NCBI GenBank assembly: GCA_965250025.1
Contig: OZ252283.1
Span: forward strand, 1,736,001 to 1,800,000
DNA: 64,000 nucleotides
Source of the DNA: CBDDLD01 sp965250025
GTDB taxonomy: Bacteria; Bacteroidota; Bacteroidia; Flavobacteriales; Flavobacteriaceae
Reading direction: 5' to 3'
In this document: one piece after another, positions 62,740 through 64,000 of the stretch
Layout of the letters: the number at the start of each line of letters is the position of its first letter
Numbering within the stretch: position 1 is the stretch's first letter
The notes under the pieces: generated by a model
The model's database searches: none
What the model saw: only the letters and a program-made list of their open reading frames with translations
What the model was told of the DNA's origin: nothing
Translations under genes and position numbers: made by a program

Positions 62740-64000
62740 TTATTTTTTCCCGTCCATTTTATCTTTAAGTGCTTGTAATGCATCGTTTGCATCTCCCAAA
62801 GTAGGCTTAGCTTCAGCAGCAGCATTAGCAGCTTTCTTAGCAGCAGCTTTAACTATTTTAGCTTCCTCTTCTCTGAAGATGGCTGTATGCGATGCTACAA
62901 CTCTCTTGAATTCTTTATTAAATTCAATGATTTTGAATTCTGCTTCTTCACCTTTCTTAAGTTTCTTACCATCTTCTTTTTCAAGATGACGAGAAGGTAT
63001 AAAAGCAACGATATCATCATTAAATTCTACTGTAGCACCTTTATCTACAACTTCAGCAATTGCAGCTTTATGTACAGTATCTATAGCAAATTCAGATTCA
63101 TATTTATCCCAAGGATTTTCTGTAGTTTGTTTGTGTCCTAAACTCAATTTACGACCTTCAACATCTAATTCAAGAACTATAACCTCTAGTTTATCTCCAA
63201 CATTACAGAACTCGCTTGGATGCTTAATCTTCTTAGTCCAAGATAAATCAGAAATATAAATTAAACCGTCAATACCTTCTTCTAATTCAACAAATACACC
63301 AAAGTTTGTAAAGTTACGTACTATACCTGTATGCTTAGAACCAACCGGGTATTTAGCAGTAATATCTGTCCATGGGTCTGGAGTCAATTGCTTAATTCCA
63401 AGAGACATCTTACGATCTTCTCTATCTAAAGTTAAAATCTGAGCTTCTACTTCATCACCTACAGATACGAAATCCTGAGCAGAACGTAAATGTGTAGACC
63501 ATGACATTTCACTTACGTGAACAAGACCTTCAACACCTTCAGCAACTTCAATAAATGCACCGTAATCAGCTATAACGACTACTTTACCTTTTACTTTATC
63601 TCCAACTTTTACATCTTCAGCTAAAGCTTCCCAAGGATGCTTGCTTAATTGCTTAAGTCCTAATTGGATTCTTGATTTATTTTCGTCGAAGTCTAAGATT
63701 ACAACGTTTAATTTTTGATCTAGCTCAACAATTTCGTTAGGATGGTTGATACGAGACCATGATAAGTCTGTAATATGGATTAATCCGTCAACACCGCCAA
63801 GATCAATAAATACACCATAAGATGTTACATTCTTAACAACACCTTCAAGTACCTGACCTTTTTCTAATTGACCAATAATCTCTTTTTTCTGCTCTTCAAT
63901 ATCAGCTTCAATTAAAGCTTTATGAGAAACTACTATGTTTTTGAATTCATGGTTGATCTTAACCACTTTGAATTCCATAGTTTTATTTACATATTGATCG
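62740..64000 (-). CDS. rpsA: 30S ribosomal protein S1 (5' truncated)
   Basis: RNA-binding ribosomal protein needed for mRNA loading. The frame is open to the end of the window: upstream of the ATG at 63978 it continues (DQYVNKT), and that ATG is internal to the known MEFKVVKINHEFKN region, so the gene begins outside. Four S1 motifs are visible in order: GQVLEGVVKNVTSYGVFIDLGG, GDKVKGKVVVIADYGAFIEV, GSKHTGIVRNFTNFGVFVELEEG and a degenerate last one (AIAEVVDKGATVEF). The C-terminus is Ala/Lys-rich. About 420 of roughly 600 residues are seen. Confidence 0.96.
   Translation of the reverse strand, partial: DQYVNKTMEFKVVKINHEFKNIVVSHKALIEADIEEQKKEIIGQLEKGQVLEGVVKNVTSYGVFIDLGGVDGLIHITDLSWSRINHPNEIVELDQKLNVVILDFDENKSRIQLGLKQLSKHPWEALAEDVKVGDKVKGKVVVIADYGAFIEVAEGVEGLVHVSEMSWSTHLRSAQDFVSVGDEVEAQILTLDREDRKMSLGIKQLTPDPWTDITAKYPVGSKHTGIVRNFTNFGVFVELEEGIDGLIYISDLSWTKKIKHPSEFCNVGDKLEVIVLELDVEGRKLSLGHKQTTENPWDKYESEFAIDTVHKAAIAEVVDKGATVEFNDDIVAFIPSRHLEKEDGKKLKKGEEAEFKIIEFNKEFKRVVASHTAIFREEEAKIVKAAAKKAANAAAEAKPTLGDANDALQALKDKMDGKK

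Noticed and set aside
63976..63978. ATG at 63978 as the start of rpsA
   Set aside because: The upstream codons continue in frame to the window end and match the usual S1 sequence before MEFKVVKINHEFKN.

Overview
The window is AT-rich chromosomal DNA from a member of the Bacteroidota, almost certainly a (probably marine) Flavobacteriaceae. The evidence is: giant HYR/SprB-repeat surface proteins with type IX secretion (T9SS) sorting domains, a PorP/SprF-like protein, lipoproteins with Bacteroidota-style lipoboxes, Bacteroidota promoters (TTG/TTTG, about 19 nt, TAnnTTTG) instead of sigma70 boxes, a fused thrA, and a DnaX lacking the zinc module. No tRNA, IS element, prophage or CRISPR was seen.

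Layout. 1-2335: 3' part of clpC and a small SEC14/STAS-like gene. 2474-11419 (-): giant HYR-repeat secreted protein with a type A T9SS sorting domain. 11919-16194: hutH, a TlpA-like lipoprotein, and the NAD(P)HX repair enzyme. 16284-21163: threonine operon thrABC, preceded by a promoter, a 27-codon leader ORF and hairpins that look like an attenuator. 21272-28077: an ATP-grasp/epimerase fusion, gcvT, an SDR-type epimerase, pterin carbinolamine dehydratase, YebC and small genes. 28074-31798 (-): kdsB, HAD, CAT-like, kdnB and acyltransferase, pointing to 8-amino-Kdo lipopolysaccharide chemistry. 31843-38865: RecD2-like helicase, a membrane protein, DUF3822, rsmD, the RNase P RNA gene (- strand), and dnaX-lipoprotein-miaE. 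38946-43020 (-): an outer-membrane barrel and a sixA-ppk1-ppx polyphosphate operon. 43344-57626 (+): a 14-kb surface operon: small secreted protein, 3633-aa vWA/SprB/HYR protein with a type B T9SS domain, SprF-like protein, and OmpA/TPR/beta-propeller protein. 57682-59906: a decayed PfkB kinase, a CAP-domain lipoprotein, pdxH, and a second SEC14/STAS-like gene. 59903-64000 (-): pyrR-pyrB-STAS-rnz and the 3' part of rpsA.

How it fits together. Most of the window is housekeeping. The two giant surface genes are the accessory part. The 43-57 kb operon looks like a self-contained T9SS type B export and display unit. Its adhesin holds 19 nearly identical 249-bp units in three blocks (5, 6 and 8 copies), a set-up likely to change copy number. 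The 2.4-11.4 kb giant is built from more diverged copies of the same domain families and uses the other sorting signal (type A). The most interesting regulatory observations are the thr leader, a 10-bp-arm dyad abutting hutH, three dyads before the surface operon, and a dyad at the predicted start of pyrR transcription. All functional calls come from reading the sequence; no database search was run.
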